DNA from: Stieleria sp. JC731
GTDB taxonomy: Bacteria > Planctomycetota > Planctomycetia > Pirellulales > Pirellulaceae
Length of the DNA: 64,000 nucleotides
Direction of reading: 5' to 3'
Assembly (NCBI RefSeq): GCF_020966635.1
Contig: NZ_JAJKFQ010000002.1
Location: forward strand, 1,054,001-1,118,000
Shown here: in pieces, positions 1 through 9,047 of the stretch
Numbering within the stretch: position 1 is the stretch's first letter
Layout: every line of letters begins with the position of its first letter
Made by a program: the position numbers and the translations under genes
The notes under the pieces: generated by a model
Database searches by the model: none
Seen by the model: the letters and a program-made list of their open reading frames with translations, nothing else
What the model was told of the DNA's origin: nothing

Positions 1-1906
1 ACTTTGCACGAACGAGAGCCTCTTCGGCCCATGGTTGGCCTTCGTATAGGGTCAGAATGCCTTCGAGCAATCGTCGCCGCTCGTCCGTCGGCAGACCTTT
101 GGCTTCTTCGATACGGCCCAGCAATTCCGTTAGCTTAGGATCCTGTGTGACCGATCTGGATTCTTCCATGGCAGCCTCCATTCGTTCGATTTCGAAAGCG
201 GCAAGCTGCCCCAGTTCACGCTGTTCGTCGTCTTCGGCCATTGTCGAATCATTAAAGACATCGATCCACTGCTGAAGCATTGCCTTCGCCGCGGCAGGAT
301 CCGAATCGCGCAAGTCCATCGCTTTGAGAAACTCGGTTTCAAACAATGGCCCATCGTCGGTACGAAGCTTTGCCCGCAACCGTAAACGCCGAATCGCAGC
401 TTCAACCTGGTAGACCATCAACCGATCACGAAAGAAGTCTGCCTGTGCGTGATCAGGATATAGCTTGACGAAACGTTCGAGTGCGGATTTCTGTTCGACA
501 GAATCACTCTCGGAAAGCGACTCAATCTCCGCGATCAAATCGTCTGCGGACGGTTGCCCTAAATTCGAAAGCAGAAAAAACCCACCGATCCCAAGTGCCA
601 ACACGATCAATCCAATGGAGACATATCGCATGGAGGGATGATCACCGGCATGTTCAGCTGGCCCATGAAAACCCTGGCGTGTTTCGTCGTCGGACACCGT
701 TTGGAAATGCGTCTTTGAAGCGGTGCCGATTGACGTATCACCTGCTTGTCCGCCGCTAGCGATCGATTCATCCAGTCCCGACGGTGGTTTTGTAAAACCA
801 ACTTGCTGGTGGGCGGTTGATCGCACGGTGTTGCCGTCGCCATCTTGATCCAACGCCACCGTCTTCGCTGACGGATTGATGGCCGTCTGCGATGTTCCCA
901 ACCCTTGATGTTCATCCGAAGTGAATTGAACGGTGTCTTCGGGACGGGTTTTGTCGTGGCTGGCAACTGTCTTTGCCGAACGGGCATCATCAGATTGATT
1001 GTCGTGCTGATCGGAAACTCGCGTGTCCATCGTCATCGCATCCGACAACGGCGAATTTCCAGACAAGTCTGACAGCGTTGCCATTTTTTGCAGGCCGCTG
1101 CGCATGGCTTTCAGTCGATTCATCACTGCAAGCGCCGTCGGTGGTCGCTCGCTCGGAACCTTGCGAAGCAACTCATCAACAAGTTGGACGATGTCGTCGG
1201 GCAGATCCGGATCGATCATGTCCAATGGCACAGGGGCTTGATGCTTTAGCGCCTCGATGACCTCGGTGATATTCTTTCCGCGAAAGGGTGGTCGACCGCA
1301 CAGCATCGCGTAGATCACACAGCCAAGCGAATACAGGTCCGAACGAACCGTAGTGCCGCCTTCGGTCGCCTGCTCCGGAGCCATGTAATCTGCGGTGCCC
1401 ATGATCGAACCCGCCGCGGTCAGGTTTAACCCAAAGATCTTGCTGATCCCAAAGTCAACCAATTTGACCGTCCCGTCACTGCTGATCAAAAGGTTGGCTG
1501 GCTTGAGGTCGCGATGGATCACACCGATATCGTGCGCGTGCTTCAACGCCGAACAAATCTGAATCGCAATATCCAGCGTCTGTAGCCACGGAATCTTTTT
1601 CTGCGTGCGGATGCGATCCTGCAGCGACTCACCATCGACATATTCCATCGAATAGAACAGCAGGTCCTGTTCTTCACCAAACCCAATCAGCTTCACGATA
1701 TTGGGATGGCTGAGACTTTTCAGCGTTTTGATTTCGGCATCAAAACGGCGGCGGAATCGCAGCTCATCTGAAATCTGCAACGCGATGATTTTGACGGCTA
1801 CGGTCTCACCGCTTTTGGCGTGTTCGGCCATGTAAACCGCACCCATCCCGCCTTTGCCCAGCATTTTACCAACACGGTAGGGGCCTAAGTATTCAGGTAG
1901 CTTCAT
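1..1906 (-). CDS. Membrane-anchored Ser/Thr protein kinase, C-terminus cut by window edge
   Basis: The reading frame starts at the ATG at 1906 and runs open to base 1, so about 635 residues are visible and the C-terminus is missing. A complete Hanks-type kinase domain fills roughly residues 8-270. It has a glycine loop GKGGMGAVY, the VAIK-type lysine near K39, the catalytic loop HRDLKPAN at 131-138 (D133), DFG at 151-153 and an APE motif (MAPEQ). The next 150 residues are polar and low in complexity, as in cytoplasmic linkers. A single hydrophobic segment (GLIVLALGIGGFFLLSNLG, near residues 430-450) should anchor the protein. The remainder, visible up to the edge, is rich in charged helices and would lie outside the cytoplasm. 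Known family role: phosphorylation of protein Ser/Thr in signalling. The substrate cannot be told from the sequence. Confidence 0.93.
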   Translation of the reverse strand, partial: MKLPEYLGPYRVGKMLGKGGMGAVYMAEHAKSGETVAVKIIALQISDELRFRRRFDAEIKTLKSLSHPNIVKLIGFGEEQDLLFYSMEYVDGESLQDRIRTQKKIPWLQTLDIAIQICSALKHAHDIGVIHRDLKPANLLISSDGTVKLVDFGISKIFGLNLTAAGSIMGTADYMAPEQATEGGTTVRSDLYSLGCVIYAMLCGRPPFRGKNITEVIEALKHQAPVPLDMIDPDLPDDIVQLVDELLRKVPSERPPTALAVMNRLKAMRSGLQKMATLSDLSGNSPLSDAMTMDTRVSDQHDNQSDDARSAKTVASHDKTRPEDTVQFTSDEHQGLGTSQTAINPSAKTVALDQDGDGNTVRSTAHQQVGFTKPPSGLDESIASGGQAGDTSIGTASKTHFQTVSDDETRQGFHGPAEHAGDHPSMRYVSIGLIVLALGIGGFFLLSNLGQPSADDLIAEIESLSESDSVEQKSALERFVKLYPDHAQADFFRDRLMVYQVEAAIRRLRLRAKLRTDDGPLFETEFLKAMDLRDSDPAAAKAMLQQWIDVFNDSTMAEDDEQRELGQLAAFEIERMEAAMEESRSVTQDPKLTELLGRIEEAKGLPTDERRRLLEGILTLYEGQPWAEEALVRAK

Positions 1907-2110
1907 GGAAGCGGATAACGCAATCGATCAAGAGGCAAGATGAGGGGACCAGAGTTCCATCAACACACAATTACTGAGTTGAAGCCGGATCAGTTTAACA
2001 CAGTCAAATCGAGTCGACTTGATTTGATTTCAGCAATCGGAATCCGGCAACCGGGGAATGACGACTGCAAGGCGGGCTCGATGTGGTGCCATATTCAACC
2101 GCTTGCTGAA

Positions 2111-2617
2111 TTAGCGGCTTTGGCTCGATTCACCGAAATGGACCGAACAAGCATCGCCATCGCACCCCCCGCCTGATTTTTTCCCGGCGATGCGATAACG
2201 TCGTTTTGCGACCTGATGGTAACCCCATCGCCACAGTCGAGCGGTTCCAGGCAGGTGCAAAATCGGTGCGACAACCCACAACATCGGTAGCCGACGACTG
2301 AGATAACGCACTGCGTCGCCGCCGCCATGGCGCCGACCTTGTTGATCGACCACGAACATTTGTTCCATCATCTGGTCGTGTGTCAGGTCCGGATAGCGTT
2401 CGCGGACACGAGCATCATGAAGCGAAATGAAGCTTAAACGCCCACCACAGCAGTCCAATCGGGCCAGATTCTTCACCTGGCCGATGCAAAACTTGCAATC
2501 ACCGTCATAGATCACCACATCGGAATCCGGGTGCTGATCTGGATCCGGCAGTCCGTTTTCCCCGCGAGAATTTGATTCCACGCGTGGCAAAGACGTTTCG
2601 ACAGCAACGTCGCCCAT
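2111..2617 (-). CDS. DCC-family thiol-disulfide oxidoreductase-like protein (DUF393)
   Basis: This 168-residue protein carries the family signature YDGDCKFCIGQV near residue 40, which gives the DxxCxxC pattern that names the DCC (DUF393) family. Further family features are the LRLxxLDCCGGRLSFISLHD-like strand region and the later segment beginning MMEQMFVVDQQGRR with RYLSRRLP. Family members are thioredoxin-like in fold and are presumed to handle thiols; a precise substrate is not known. The N-terminal 30 residues are polar and look like an unstructured extension. It is divergent from the coiled-coil membrane protein that begins at 2740, with a 37-bp near-palindrome between the two starts. 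No operon partner is visible. Confidence 0.85.
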   Translation of the reverse strand: MGDVAVETSLPRVESNSRGENGLPDPDQHPDSDVVIYDGDCKFCIGQVKNLARLDCCGGRLSFISLHDARVRERYPDLTHDQMMEQMFVVDQQGRRHGGGDAVRYLSRRLPMLWVVAPILHLPGTARLWRWGYHQVAKRRYRIAGKKSGGGCDGDACSVHFGESSQSR

Positions 2618-2674
2618 TTTTTTCGGCCAAAATCACAATGAATGCAGAATAATTGCGGTAACGACCCGCCTTTA

Positions 2675-2711
2675 ACAATCCCTATACTGGGTATCCCTGT
2701 ATTGGGATTGT
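2675..2711. promoter_or_regulatory. 37-bp near-palindrome between divergent genes
   Basis: Perfect 8-bp arms (ACAATCCC at 2675-2682 and GGGATTGT at 2704-2711) enclose a second smaller symmetrical core (TGGG-TA-TCCC). The whole 37 bp reads nearly the same on both strands. It sits in the 122-bp gap between the divergent starts at 2617 and 2740. This is the right place for an operator shared by both genes, but no regulator is linked to it here. Confidence 0.4.
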
Positions 2712-2739
2712 AGGCCGTCCCTTCCCTAAGGCTAGCGTC

Positions 2740-4389
2740 ATGAATCGAATTGAATCACAAGTTCGCAGTGCTCGACGTCGAATCGTCGTTGGGACGTTCG
2801 GTCGATCAATCTGTGTCACTTTGTTCATCGCATTGATCGTCAGCACGATTGCTTGTGCCGCACCTGGCATTCAGGTCATGGACGTCGACTTGGAGCGTTG
2901 GAACCAGGCTTGGATTGGCGGATCGATCGCCGTCGCCGTTCTATCAGCCTTGGCCTTTGCGTTTCTGACTCGTCCCCCGCTGGATCGTGTCGCTCTAGAA
3001 GTCGACAAACGCTTTGCACTTGGCGAACGTCTCAGCAGCTCGCTTTCGATGTCAGCTGTCGACCGCGAAAGCGAATTTGGCTTGGCAGTGATCTCCGACG
3101 CTGATCGTCGTGCCGACCGCCTGAAGATCGCTGAAAAGTTTGGCTTTCAACCCAGCCGGCTCGGTTGGCTTCCCTTGGCAGTCGCTCCGATTCTGGTCGT
3201 GGTTTTGATGCTCGTCGAACCGGCTTCGATCGATGCACAAGCGGCCAACAATGTTGACCCCGAAATCACTGCCCAAATTAAACGTGCTTCACTGCAGCTG
3301 AAAAAACGTATCGCGCAGCAAAAACGAAAAGCCGATGCGAAAGGACTGAAAGAAGCACGCGATCTGTTTGATAAGCTGGAACGCGATCTGAACGAAATCA
3401 CCGAAAAGAAAAACATCGATCGCAAAGAAGCGATGATCGCTCTGAACGATCTAAAAAAACAGCTGGAAGAACGCCGCGAACAACTCGGGTCAAACGATCA
3501 ACTGCGAAATGCAATGTCGCAAATGCAATCGTTGCAAGCGGGGCCGACTGGTGAAGCCGCCAAATCGATCGCGAAAGGCGACTTCGGTAAGGCCGAAAAG
3601 ATCATGCGGCAACTCGCTTCGAAAATGAAAGACGGTTCCCTGGACGAGAAAGAAAAGCAGGAACTGAAAAAGCAGATCGAACAGCTTAAAAACCAACTCG
3701 AAAAATCGATCGATCAGCAAAAACAACAGCAGCAACAGTTGCGTGAACAGATCGAACAAGCCAAACGCGAAGGTCGATCCCAAGACGCCGCCAAGATGCA
3801 GCAGCAACTCAACCAGATGCAGCAACAGGCCAAACAGCAAATGCAACAGATGCAGCAGATGGCTGACAAACTAGGCCAAGCCGCACAAGCAATGCAAAAC
3901 GGTGACGCTGACAAAGCATCCAATTCTCTGCAGGACATGGCTGACCAGCTTGGTGACATGCAACAAGAGATGAGCGAACTTCAAGATCTCGAAGACGCCA
4001 TGAACGACCTTTCGCAATCGAAAGATCAAATGCGATGCGGCAACTGTAATGGCGCCGGCTGCCAACAGTGCAAAGGGATGGGAATGGGACAAAGCGAGCG
4101 ACCTGGCAACGGCCTTGGCGAAGGCCAAGGACAAGGTGATCGCCCCGAACAAGAAGACGACACCAACACCTATGAGACCCAGGTCCGCGGACAGGCCCGA
4201 AAGGGACAAGCCAAGATCACGGGCTTCGCCGATGGCCCGAACCGTAAAGGCGTCACCCGCGAAGAATTGAAGCGAGCTGTCGAAAGTGCCTTCTCCGAAG
4301 ACAGCGACCCTCTGGAAAACCAGCAGCTACCGCGAACCGAACGTGAGCACGCTAAAGACTACTTTGACAAGCTGCGTGCCGGTCAATAA
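2740..4389 (+). CDS. Coiled-coil membrane protein with zinc-finger-like cysteine cluster
   Basis: Function is not recognised. The 549-residue protein has three hydrophobic segments near the N-terminus (about residues 22-42, 62-80 and 143-162), so the N-terminal third is membrane-bound. Residues about 175-430 are a long, highly charged, Gln-rich coiled coil with many QQQ and QMQQM runs. A cysteine cluster CGNCNGAGCQQCKGMGMG follows at about 431-448. It resembles half of a DnaJ-type zinc finger (CxxCxGxGCxxCxG) and probably binds a metal. The tail is Gly/Gln-rich, then ends with a charged helix containing TREELKRAVESAFSEDSDPLE. The general layout recalls DUF4175-like membrane proteins, but this is only an impression. 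The ATG at 2740 was chosen because the membrane segment begins soon after it. Confidence 0.8.
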   Translation: MNRIESQVRSARRRIVVGTFGRSICVTLFIALIVSTIACAAPGIQVMDVDLERWNQAWIGGSIAVAVLSALAFAFLTRPPLDRVALEVDKRFALGERLSSSLSMSAVDRESEFGLAVISDADRRADRLKIAEKFGFQPSRLGWLPLAVAPILVVVLMLVEPASIDAQAANNVDPEITAQIKRASLQLKKRIAQQKRKADAKGLKEARDLFDKLERDLNEITEKKNIDRKEAMIALNDLKKQLEERREQLGSNDQLRNAMSQMQSLQAGPTGEAAKSIAKGDFGKAEKIMRQLASKMKDGSLDEKEKQELKKQIEQLKNQLEKSIDQQKQQQQQLREQIEQAKREGRSQDAAKMQQQLNQMQQQAKQQMQQMQQMADKLGQAAQAMQNGDADKASNSLQDMADQLGDMQQEMSELQDLEDAMNDLSQSKDQMRCGNCNGAGCQQCKGMGMGQSERPGNGLGEGQGQGDRPEQEDDTNTYETQVRGQARKGQAKITGFADGPNRKGVTREELKRAVESAFSEDSDPLENQQLPRTEREHAKDYFDKLRAGQ

Positions 4390-4403
4390 AGACGGACGCC
4401 GGG

Positions 4404-4551
4404 TTTAGCGACCTGTCGATTTCCCAGGTTTGGTTTCTCAAAAAGTTGCCTTCGACTCCACCAAACCAGCGGGAAAGAACGCTACTTTCAGGGCGTGTAC
4501 GGCGGCCACTGGAAAATCTACAGACTGTGAGCCCTCTTCGAAACAGACTCA
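4404..4551. repeat. Intergenic element, copy A (partner at 53407-53551)
   Basis: This stretch aligns over its full length of about 146 bp with 53407-53551. Identical blocks are TTTAGCGACCTGT (4404-4416), CAGGTTTG, a 17-mer starting GCGGGAAAG and ending CGCTAC (4469-4485), and GAAAATC followed by ACA (4512-4522). The spacing between blocks differs by only one base in the two copies. Copy A can form an 8-bp stem (4427-4434 with 4460-4467), but that stem is not kept in copy B. It lies just after the stop codon at 4389 and ahead of a TTG-started gene. Confidence 0.65.
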
Positions 4552-4669
4552 TTGGCGTAGACTTCGCCGTGACTAATCGTGGCATCGACCGGCGAAGCTG
4601 TGATTCGAATCGATAAAATCATCGGTTCGAACAACATGTGGCGACTGTGTAACCCCCGTCTGAATTAAC

Positions 4670-5803
4670 TTGTGTAGATCGCTCTATATCCATGTGCCGT
4701 TCTGTCGGCACCGCTGCGGGTACTGCAATTTCAGCGTCGTTGCCGGACGCGATGACTTGATGGACCGTTTTCTCGGAGCGATCGAGATTGAGCTCCAACA
4801 GATCGCTGCGGCATCGGATTCAAAGCCCGAACTGGATACCGTCTTCATCGGCGGCGGAACACCAACCCACCTCGACGCTCGCCGACTTGAACGGCTCTGC
4901 GAAATCGTTTGCGACCACTTTCGTATCACGGCGAATGCCGAATGGAGCGTCGAAGCGAATCCCGAAGACATTAACGAGGAAAAGCTTTCGCTGCTTCATT
5001 CGCACGGGGTGAACCGAGTCAGTCTAGGCGTGCAGTCGTTCAACGACAGGAAGTTAAACATCCTGGAACGCGCACACGGTGGCAAACAAGTCCAGGGTAT
5101 TGTCGAACTTGTTTCACAGACGATCGAAAACGTCTCGCTGGATCTGATCTTTGCCGCTCCCGATGAAACGATCGATGAATGGCAAAACGATTTGACCGTC
5201 GCGACATCGCTTCCGATCAAACACGCATCAACCTATGCGTTAACGTTCGAAAAGGGCACGTCGTTTTGGTCGCGTCGTCTGAAGGGAAGTCTGCAAGAAA
5301 CTGCTGAAGAGTTGGAACTGCAGATGTATGACTTGGCGAGAAACCATTTTGCGGCAGCCGGATTAAGCCACTACGAAATCTCGAACTTCGCAAAGCCCGG
5401 CTTTCCGTGTCGACACAACCTTAGTTATTGGGAAGGGAGCGGTTGGTATGCGGCCGGTCCCGGTGCTGCTGGGTACGTCGACCACTTCCGAAACGTCAAC
5501 CACCGCAGCACGTTTGCCTACCTGAAACGAATCGAGTCGGGACAGTCTCCCGTTGCCGAATCAGAAAAAGTCTCTTTCGAACAAGCCGCTCGAGAGGCGG
5601 CAGCGTTTGGAGTTCGGATGATCGGTGGTGTCGACCTGGACTTGATCAGCCAACGATACGACATCAACCTCTGGCAGCACTGCGATGCCGAACTTCAGAT
5701 GATGATCGGGCAAGGATTGATCGTTCGCACCGAGTCGCGAATTCAATTGACCGAACACGGAATCCACTTTGCCGATTCCGTTGCGTCAGAGCTGCTCGGT
5801 TAG
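4670..5803 (+). CDS. hemW: HemW-like radical SAM protein
   Basis: The 377-residue protein opens with LYIHVPFCRHRCGYCNFS, the CxxxCxxC cluster of radical SAM enzymes in the exact form seen in HemW (formerly coproporphyrinogen III oxidase-like). Other HemW features are FIGGGTPTHLD, the VEANPEDI motif, GVNRVSLGVQSF and the DLIFAAPDETIDEW stretch. The length matches the family (about 375-400). HemW proteins bind heme and are thought to act as heme chaperones rather than as true HemN oxidases. The start is a TTG: an in-frame TGA stop lies three codons upstream and there is no ATG before the cluster. The gene follows intergenic element copy A and converges with the signalling gene at 5850-6764. Confidence 0.92.
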   Translation: MCRSLYIHVPFCRHRCGYCNFSVVAGRDDLMDRFLGAIEIELQQIAAASDSKPELDTVFIGGGTPTHLDARRLERLCEIVCDHFRITANAEWSVEANPEDINEEKLSLLHSHGVNRVSLGVQSFNDRKLNILERAHGGKQVQGIVELVSQTIENVSLDLIFAAPDETIDEWQNDLTVATSLPIKHASTYALTFEKGTSFWSRRLKGSLQETAEELELQMYDLARNHFAAAGLSHYEISNFAKPGFPCRHNLSYWEGSGWYAAGPGAAGYVDHFRNVNHRSTFAYLKRIESGQSPVAESEKVSFEQAAREAAAFGVRMIGGVDLDLISQRYDINLWQHCDAELQMMIGQGLIVRTESRIQLTEHGIHFADSVASELLG

Positions 5804-5849
5804 TAGCCCGCAATTAAAGATCTGCAGGTGTCACTCGGAAGATAGATTT

Positions 5850-6764
5850 CTACGCCGCGGCCACGGGTGATTCGCAATACTTGATCATCGTGACTTCGTT
5901 TCCGATGTCATTGAACATCAACTCATCTGCAAAGCTCTTCATCAGCACCAGCCCCTGACCGCTTTCGGCGGAGAACAGATCGGCGCTGACAGTCGTGGGC
6001 ACCTTTTCGATATTGAACCCTGGACCTTCGTCTCGGATCACGATGCGGATTTCATTGATACTGGCTGAAGCGTGCACAAAGATTTTTCGATCCTTGTACG
6101 GTGACTCGGATTTACGTCGTTCGATCAAGTCGGTCGTCGCGTCCTCGTAAATGATCGCGTGATGGGCTGGTGTTACTGAAGGCCCAAGCTGCAGATTGCC
6201 ACGGAACATCGCATTGACCAACGCGTGTTCAATCGCGACGCCCAATCGGTTCATATCAGCACCGCTAATCAAGTCCATCCCGGCGACGACTTGCATCAGC
6301 AACCCGACCATCGGAGAGATCAACTCCGCATCGTTTTCGATTTCGAATTCGAAAACGTTTTTCTTCAGAGTCGAAATCAGCTTGGAAAAGCTGGCGTCGG
6401 TTCGGATGACTCCCAAGACATCGACGATCGTGTCGTTCAGCAATGATTGCAAATGGTTTTTCGGGACATAGCCTGCCGCCCCTTTTTGCAAAGCCTGCGA
6501 AGCGAGCTCTTCACTGCCGCGCGCTGTGACCAAAATCGCAGGGATGTGTGGGTAGTCCGTTCGCATGACTTCGACCAATTGCAAGCCGTTCAGCTCCGGC
6601 ATTTCCAAATCGGTCACGACAATATCGGGAATTTCGCTGGCTAATACCTCAAGTGCCGCTTTCCCATTCATCGCATGTTTGACTTCGTGACAACCGTCTT
6701 CCAACAGCATTCTCATTTCGATCGCCTGGGTCGGACTGTCTTCGACCAGTAGTACTTTTGCCAT
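5850..6764 (-). CDS. Response regulator with receiver and HATPase (anti-sigma-kinase-like) domains
   Basis: Residues 1-118 form a receiver domain: acidic pair E8/D9, phospho-acceptor D52 in VVTDLEMPELNG, T80 and K102 in YVPK. A linker of about 40 residues follows. Residues about 165-300 form a GHKL ATPase of the RsbW/HATPase_c_2 type, with the N box around E179-N184 (EHALVN), the D245-EGPGF box and GQGL at 269-272. There is no histidine phosphorylation box. The protein therefore looks like an input-controlled kinase of an anti-sigma-antagonist or related partner-switching step, not a classical sensor kinase. No partner (RsbV- or PP2C-like) is seen nearby. The ATG at 6764 is well supported because the receiver begins with MAKVLLVEDS. 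Confidence 0.9.
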   Translation of the reverse strand: MAKVLLVEDSPTQAIEMRMLLEDGCHEVKHAMNGKAALEVLASEIPDIVVTDLEMPELNGLQLVEVMRTDYPHIPAILVTARGSEELASQALQKGAAGYVPKNHLQSLLNDTIVDVLGVIRTDASFSKLISTLKKNVFEFEIENDAELISPMVGLLMQVVAGMDLISGADMNRLGVAIEHALVNAMFRGNLQLGPSVTPAHHAIIYEDATTDLIERRKSESPYKDRKIFVHASASINEIRIVIRDEGPGFNIEKVPTTVSADLFSAESGQGLVLMKSFADELMFNDIGNEVTMIKYCESPVAAA

Positions 6765-7390
6765 GGCTAGCAGTATCGGTTGAGGGAAAGATGTTCGTCA
6801 CGAACGCCCAAGGAAGGATGCGGTGCCTTCATGCTAATGGTTGGTGTTTCTTCATCAACAAGTTTCGAAGGGGACGCATCACGCATTATTGGCGATTTGC
6901 AGGCAATCGGGATCGTAAATCTATACAAAAAGTGCCGATCCAGCGGCGAATCCCGTGTCTCCAGCTCGATCATATCACGGTTGAACACCGCCTGCCAAAA
7001 TCGGAGTATTCCACCTCAGTCGGCCAATCCGACGGGAGGGCAAAACCCTTGCGACAGCCGCAAAGGAAAATGCCTTATTGATCAAGACAAAAGATCACCA
7101 AATGGGCTATGGAGACATAAGTTTGTCAGTCGACTATACTGAAGTGCCACTGTCTGGTGCCCGAATGCCCAGTATTACGGGTCGCCCGATTAGTGTCCCG
7201 CCTAACAACCCACCCAATTCGCCCGCGACAGTCACCCTAGCGTGATTTTTGACACGCTGCATGTGGCGAAACGAATCCCGTTTCGGTTCCTTTGATACCG
7301 CGTCGGTTTCCATTCATTTGGATCCATAGCTGCGGTACATCATGCCTGTCTTCCGAGCGACTCCCACCAAACTTTCCCTGCCGAATCGTC
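6765..7390. other. Gap without a recognisable gene
   Basis: This 626-bp stretch lies between divergent genes. Short open frames of 107-120 codons exist on the plus strand (for example 6780-7142), but their translations are Ser/Arg-rich and show no motif. I see no tRNA, no clear promoter and no strong hairpin here. Confidence 0.5.
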
Positions 7391-8980
7391 ATGTCTTCAC
7401 CGACCGATCAGAAGAAAACGCGCCGACGGCGAAAGGTCTCTCCACCTAACCGCGGTTTCGTCCACGCCATCCAAGCCTTGGCGGCTGCGATGATTGTTCC
7501 CGCCGTCGGGTTCTCACTGTCATCATTTTTCTTTGGTTCCGATCCGCGGATTGACGAAAACGTGCTGCTGCACACCGTCAGCCCTCAGAACATGAATGTG
7601 ACCGTGATTGAACGTGGCAACTTGCAAAGCCAAAACAATCGCGAAATCAACTGCATGGTCGAAGACGTCCAGCGTGACGGAATCAACGGCACACCGATCC
7701 TGTGGATCATCGCCAACGGTAGCCGAGTTAAGAAAGGCGATTTACTTGTCGAACTCGAGTCCGCGCCGATGCGTGAAGAACTCGATCAACAGATCCTCGA
7801 TACCGAGGAAGCTCGCTCGACACAGATCCAAGCCGAAGCCAACTACAAAAACCAACTTGTCCAGAACGAAACCAGCAAGGCCGAAGCGGAACTACAAGTC
7901 CAGCTCGCCGAACTGGAACTGAAGATGTTCACCGATGACGAGAGCGGAACACACAAGCTGGCCGTCGAAGAAATCAAACGAACCATCGACGAAGTTAACA
8001 ACCAGATCCTTGAAGCCCAAGCAACATTGGAGCTTCGTCGTGATGATCGCCGCGGAATCGATTCGCTGTACAAACTTGGTTATGCCAATCGCAACGAACT
8101 GCGAAAGAGTGAACTGGCTTACCTACAAGCCGAAGGCAAATACGCGGCACAGCTAAACAAGCTGGAAACCACCCTGGCAACACTTCGTAAGAAAGAAAAC
8201 TACGAACAGGAAATGGAACTGCTGCGTTTACGTGGAAAACTGGCCACAACGAAGCAAGGCTTGGAACAAACGCTACGAAACAACGAAGCCAAGCTCGCCC
8301 AAGTCCAAGCGATCCTCCGTGCACGTACAGAGTCGCTAAAGAAAGAAGAAGAACGCCTCGAACGCTACGAGACGCAGCTTGCCGCTTGCAAGATTTATGC
8401 ACCCGAAGACGGCATGGTCGCCTATGCCTCGTCACGCAACGACGAGATTCGTGAAGGTGCACCGGCCCGCTATCGCCAACACTTGATGTCGTTGCCCTCG
8501 CTTCGCGAAATGCAAGTTCAAACCGCGGTCCATGAATCCGATCTGGATCAAATCAATATCGGCATGAAAGTCCATATCACCGTCGATGCGTTCCCCGATA
8601 AAGAATACATCGGCACCGTTCAGTCGATCGCCGTGCTTCCAGACCAAAACGGTTGGCTCAGCAGCGGAACGAAGGTCTACACCACCATCGTTACGATCGA
8701 TGACGAGGTCGACCAGCTAAAGCCGGGCATGACCGCTGTGACTGAGATCCTGGTCGATTCGATCGACGATGCCATCGCCGTTCCGATTCAATCGGTCATC
8801 GAACGCGACGATCAAACGGTCGTGCTCGTGCGTCTAAACAATCGCCTCGGATTACGTGAAGTCGAAGTCGGCCGCGAAACCGATTCGATGGTCCAAATCA
8901 CCGATGGGCTTACCAAAGGCGAACAGATCGCGTTGAACCCACGTGAATTCGTCGACGAACTTCTTGCGGGACAAGAGTGA
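7391..8980 (+). CDS. HlyD/MacA-type periplasmic adaptor (membrane fusion protein)
   Basis: From the ATG at 7391 the protein has 529 residues. An earlier TTG at 7292 would add 33 residues that look non-coding, so ATG is preferred. A basic N-terminus (KKTRRRRK) is followed by one membrane segment at about residues 20-42. A biotinyl-lipoyl-like half follows (NGSRVKKGDLLVELES). Next comes a long coiled-coil hairpin (about 130-340, very rich in E/K/Q/L), then the second lipoyl half (KIYAPEDGMVAY) and beta-barrel regions (LKPGMTAVTEILVD). This is the standard layout of the adaptor in RND or MacAB-type tripartite exporters. It is 67 bp upstream of a MacB/FtsX-type permease, so the two are probably one operon. 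The coiled coil is longer than in many MacA proteins. Confidence 0.88.
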   Translation: MSSPTDQKKTRRRRKVSPPNRGFVHAIQALAAAMIVPAVGFSLSSFFFGSDPRIDENVLLHTVSPQNMNVTVIERGNLQSQNNREINCMVEDVQRDGINGTPILWIIANGSRVKKGDLLVELESAPMREELDQQILDTEEARSTQIQAEANYKNQLVQNETSKAEAELQVQLAELELKMFTDDESGTHKLAVEEIKRTIDEVNNQILEAQATLELRRDDRRGIDSLYKLGYANRNELRKSELAYLQAEGKYAAQLNKLETTLATLRKKENYEQEMELLRLRGKLATTKQGLEQTLRNNEAKLAQVQAILRARTESLKKEEERLERYETQLAACKIYAPEDGMVAYASSRNDEIREGAPARYRQHLMSLPSLREMQVQTAVHESDLDQINIGMKVHITVDAFPDKEYIGTVQSIAVLPDQNGWLSSGTKVYTTIVTIDDEVDQLKPGMTAVTEILVDSIDDAIAVPIQSVIERDDQTVVLVRLNNRLGLREVEVGRETDSMVQITDGLTKGEQIALNPREFVDELLAGQE

Positions 8981-9047
8981 TCGTTTCTGACAGCCACAGT
9001 TTCTGACTGAGAAGTCTTCCTTCCGCGATTGACCAGCGAATCATCCC

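Noticed and set aside
1940..2176. Plus-strand 78-codon frame as a gene
   Set aside because: It overlaps the end of the DCC gene, has no motif and no ribosome site; looks like a shadow frame.
3490..3846. Leu/Phe-rich minus-strand frame as a membrane protein
   Set aside because: It is the complement of the Gln-rich coiled coil; the hydrophobic look comes from reverse reading of CAG/CAA codons.
4600..4660. tRNA-like GGTTCGAA word before hemW
   Set aside because: No cloverleaf can be formed around it; acceptor and anticodon stems are missing.
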